Shown here: positions 5,650 through 7,333 of the stretch, piece by piece
Layout of the letters: every line of letters begins with the position of its first letter
Numbering within the stretch: the first letter of the stretch is position 1
Origin: Pseudomonas sp.
GTDB lineage: Bacteria; Pseudomonadota; Gammaproteobacteria; Pseudomonadales; Pseudomonadaceae
Assembly: GCA_029240955.1 (NCBI GenBank)
Contig: JARDZH010000081.1
Location: forward strand, 1 to 7,333
DNA length: 7,333 nucleotides
Reading direction: 5' to 3'
Translations under genes and position numbers: made by a program
Notes under the pieces: model-generated
Databases searched by the model: none
What the model saw: the letters and a program-made list of their open reading frames with translations, nothing else
What the model was told of the DNA's origin: nothing

Positions 5650-6566
5650 GCTGATTTGAATTCCTCTACTTCGGCGAATGTCGGGATGGACGGCTGCGCG
5701 CCTGCGCGAGTCACCGAAAGCGCGGCGGCTTTCTGCCCGAAGCGGATCGCTGCGGACTCGCTCTGACCGCCCGCCAGTGCTGCGGCGAAACCTCCGACAA
5801 AGGTATCGCCCGCTGCCGTGGTGTCCAGCGCTTGGACCGCAGGCGCGGCGAGATGCTCGCAACTTTCAAGCGTCGCACGCACGACGCCGCGCTCCCCCAA
5901 CGTAACGATCACATTGCGCACCCCCGCCGCGAGCAACTGACCTGCCGCTTGCTCGGCGGCAGCAGGCGAGTCCACTGTGATGCCGGTCAGCGCACAGGCT
6001 TCGCTTTCATTGGGAATCAGGTAGTCGATCAGCGGAAACCATTCGGCCGGCAAGGGCCCGACTGCAGGCGCCGGATTGAGAATGACCGTCTTGTCCAGCT
6101 CACGTGCCCGCTTCAGGGTATGCAGGACCGTAGGCGTCGGCACTTCAAGCTGACAAATGACGATATCAGCGGCGTGAAGCAGCGCATCGCAGCGTTCGAT
6201 ATGTGCGGGGGTCAGCCTACCGTTGGCGCCCGCAACGATCATGATCGCGTTCTGACTATTGGCGTCTACCACGATCGAGGCGATACCGGTGGACACCTGC
6301 TCAAGCGTGGTCACGGCCTGACAGTCGATGCCCTCCGCGAGCAGTCCGCTGCGCAGACTTTCGCCGTAAGCGTCCGCGCCGACGCAACCGACCATCGCGA
6401 CCGCGGCACCCAGCCGAGCAGCTGCCACGGCCTGATTCGCGCCCTTGCCGCCGGCAACAGTCGTGAAGCTGTTACCCGCGAGTGTTTCGCCGGGCCGTGG
6501 CAGCCGCTCGGCGCGAATGACCAGATCCATGTTGAGACTGCCGACAATCACTATCTTTGCTTGCAT
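5646..6566 (-). CDS. rbsK: Ribokinase
   Basis: Ribokinase phosphorylates D-ribose to ribose 5-phosphate with ATP, feeding the pentose phosphate pathway and nucleotide synthesis. The 306-residue product has the usual length. It shows the PfkB-family features: GSLNMD at 9-14 for sugar contact, AGGKGANQA at 38-46 (signature 1), NPAP at 164-167, PNE at 185-187, and DTTAAGDTF at 248-256 (signature 2, catalytic base D254). AAGD in place of the family's more common GAGD also occurs in E. coli RbsK. The ATG lies five bases past the rbsR stop, with only a weak GAG as ribosome site, so translation probably depends on coupling. It overlaps rbsD by four bases. Confidence 0.98.
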   Translation of the reverse strand: MQAKIVIVGSLNMDLVIRAERLPRPGETLAGNSFTTVAGGKGANQAVAAARLGAAVAMVGCVGADAYGESLRSGLLAEGIDCQAVTTLEQVSTGIASIVVDANSQNAIMIVAGANGRLTPAHIERCDALLHAADIVICQLEVPTPTVLHTLKRARELDKTVILNPAPAVGPLPAEWFPLIDYLIPNESEACALTGITVDSPAAAEQAAGQLLAAGVRNVIVTLGERGVVRATLESCEHLAAPAVQALDTTAAGDTFVGGFAAALAGGQSESAAIRFGQKAAALSVTRAGAQPSIPTFAEVEEFKSA

Positions 6567-6571
6567 GTTGT

Positions 6572-7333
6572 TTACTCGTTACTTGAGTCAGCGTCGTTCA
6601 AGAAGGGTGGAGCCGTGGATTCGCGGACAATGACGCTGGGGGTAACCAGCCGCCGCTCGATCTGCTCTGTATCGGGCGCGGCGATTCTGCGCAGCAGCAT
6701 GTGCGCGGCGGTCTCGCCCAGCTCCCGGATCGATTGCCCGACTGTGGTCAGCGCCGGATAGACATAACGGCTCATCTGAATGTCATCGAAGCCCACCACG
6801 GACAGCTTTCCGGGAACCGCAATGCCGCGTTCCGCGGCAGCGCGCAGCACACCGATGGCGATCACGTCGTTGCCGGCAAAGATCGCAGTCGGCGGCTCAG
6901 CGTCCAGCAGACCGACCGCCGCTTCATAACCGGCCGGGCTGGTGAACTCGCTGTTGACCGCCCAGCCGGGGCTGACATCGAGGCCCGCTTCGCGCATTGC
7001 TCGTCGATAACCGGCCTGGCGCATATCGGCGACCAGCGTGTTCACCGGCCCGCCGATACACGCGATGCGCCGATGTCCCAGCTCCAGCAAGTGGCGCACC
7101 GCAAGGTAGGCGCCCTGCTCATGATCGATGCGCACCATGTCGGCGTCGATGCCTTCCAGCTCGCGGTCGACCACCACCAGCGGCGTTCGGACTTCAGCCA
7201 GCCCGCCTGCGTTGCTGACATCACCGTCCACAGACGACACGATCAGGCCGTCGACGCGCTTTTCCAGCAGTACCCGTAAGTAGCTGCGCTGCTTTTCCGG
7301 GTTGTCATCGGAATTGCAGAGGATCACGCAGAA
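6572..7333 (-). CDS. rbsR: LacI-family ribose operon repressor, 5' end cut by window edge
   Basis: The last 253 residues are visible. The N-terminal helix-turn-helix, expected about 90 residues upstream, lies off the right edge, and the frame is open to the end of the window. The visible part is the periplasmic-binding-protein-like effector and dimerisation domain. Typical LacI-family landmarks are VILCNSDDNPEKQ, LLEKRVDGLIV, VVVDRELEG, HLLELGHRRIACIGGP, GYRRAMREAGL, PTAIFAGNDVIAIGVLRAA and LSVVGFDDIQMSRYVYPALTTV. GNDVIAIG and GFDD are the usual sugar-pocket and hinge regions. Ribose as effector is inferred from the adjacent rbsK and rbsD. Its operator would lie upstream of the operon, outside the window. 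An apparent start near 7327 is an internal valine codon (GTG), not a real start. Confidence 0.93.
   Translation of the reverse strand, partial: FCVILCNSDDNPEKQRSYLRVLLEKRVDGLIVSSVDGDVSNAGGLAEVRTPLVVVDRELEGIDADMVRIDHEQGAYLAVRHLLELGHRRIACIGGPVNTLVADMRQAGYRRAMREAGLDVSPGWAVNSEFTSPAGYEAAVGLLDAEPPTAIFAGNDVIAIGVLRAAAERGIAVPGKLSVVGFDDIQMSRYVYPALTTVGQSIRELGETAAHMLLRRIAAPDTEQIERRLVTPSVIVRESTAPPFLNDADSSNE

Noticed and set aside
5650..5862. N-terminal extension of RbsD
   Set aside because: The extension reads through the rbsK coding region in another frame. The conserved RbsD N-terminus MKK and the ATGA overlap mark the start at 5649.
5832..6761. A 309-codon plus-strand reading frame opposite rbsK and rbsR
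   Set aside because: It is antisense to two well-recognised genes and spans their junction, with no domain of its own.

Overview
This looks like a piece of a Pseudomonas chromosome. The basis is GC-rich coding sequence, a thrS-infC pair, an IF3 sequence of the Pseudomonas type, and a ribose operon ending in rbsR-rbsK-rbsD-nucleoside hydrolase. A P. syringae or P. fluorescens type species is my guess; the window does not settle it. I see no mobile elements, CRISPR arrays, tRNA or rRNA genes. The gene content is ordinary core genome, and the most interesting material is regulatory RNA.

Layout. (1) 1-2362, minus strand: thrS (threonyl-tRNA synthetase) followed by infC (IF3). The infC gene runs off the left edge. 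It has no ATG or GTG at its start and uses an ATT codon that overlaps the thrS stop by one base. (2) 2363-2718: a 356-base divergent intergenic region. On the minus strand it carries the thrS leader: a candidate extended -10, a strong hairpin with a T6 run, then two stem-loops whose 7-base loops present UGU and GGU at the anticodon positions, the second lying just upstream of the Shine-Dalgarno. This resembles the translational operator of E. coli thrS. On the plus strand it carries a candidate AlgU/RpoE-type promoter. (3) 2719-3531, plus strand: a small exported four-cysteine protein of unknown function and a CspA-family cold-shock protein, closed by a strong bidirectional terminator. (4) 3595-3939, minus strand: a small lipoprotein with a peptidase inhibitor I78-type domain. 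(5) 4180-7333, minus strand: the distal half of a ribose operon. It reads rbsR (5' end off the right edge), rbsK, rbsD and a nucleoside hydrolase with a signal peptide, tightly spaced.

How the genes work together. ThrRS and IF3 are both translation components, and in E. coli both control their own mRNA. The leader structures and the ATT start suggest that the same two feedback loops exist here. In the ribose block, an exported hydrolase could cut ribonucleosides outside the cytoplasm. The ribose could then be imported by a transporter expected upstream, off the window, converted to the furanose form by RbsD and phosphorylated by RbsK, under control of RbsR.
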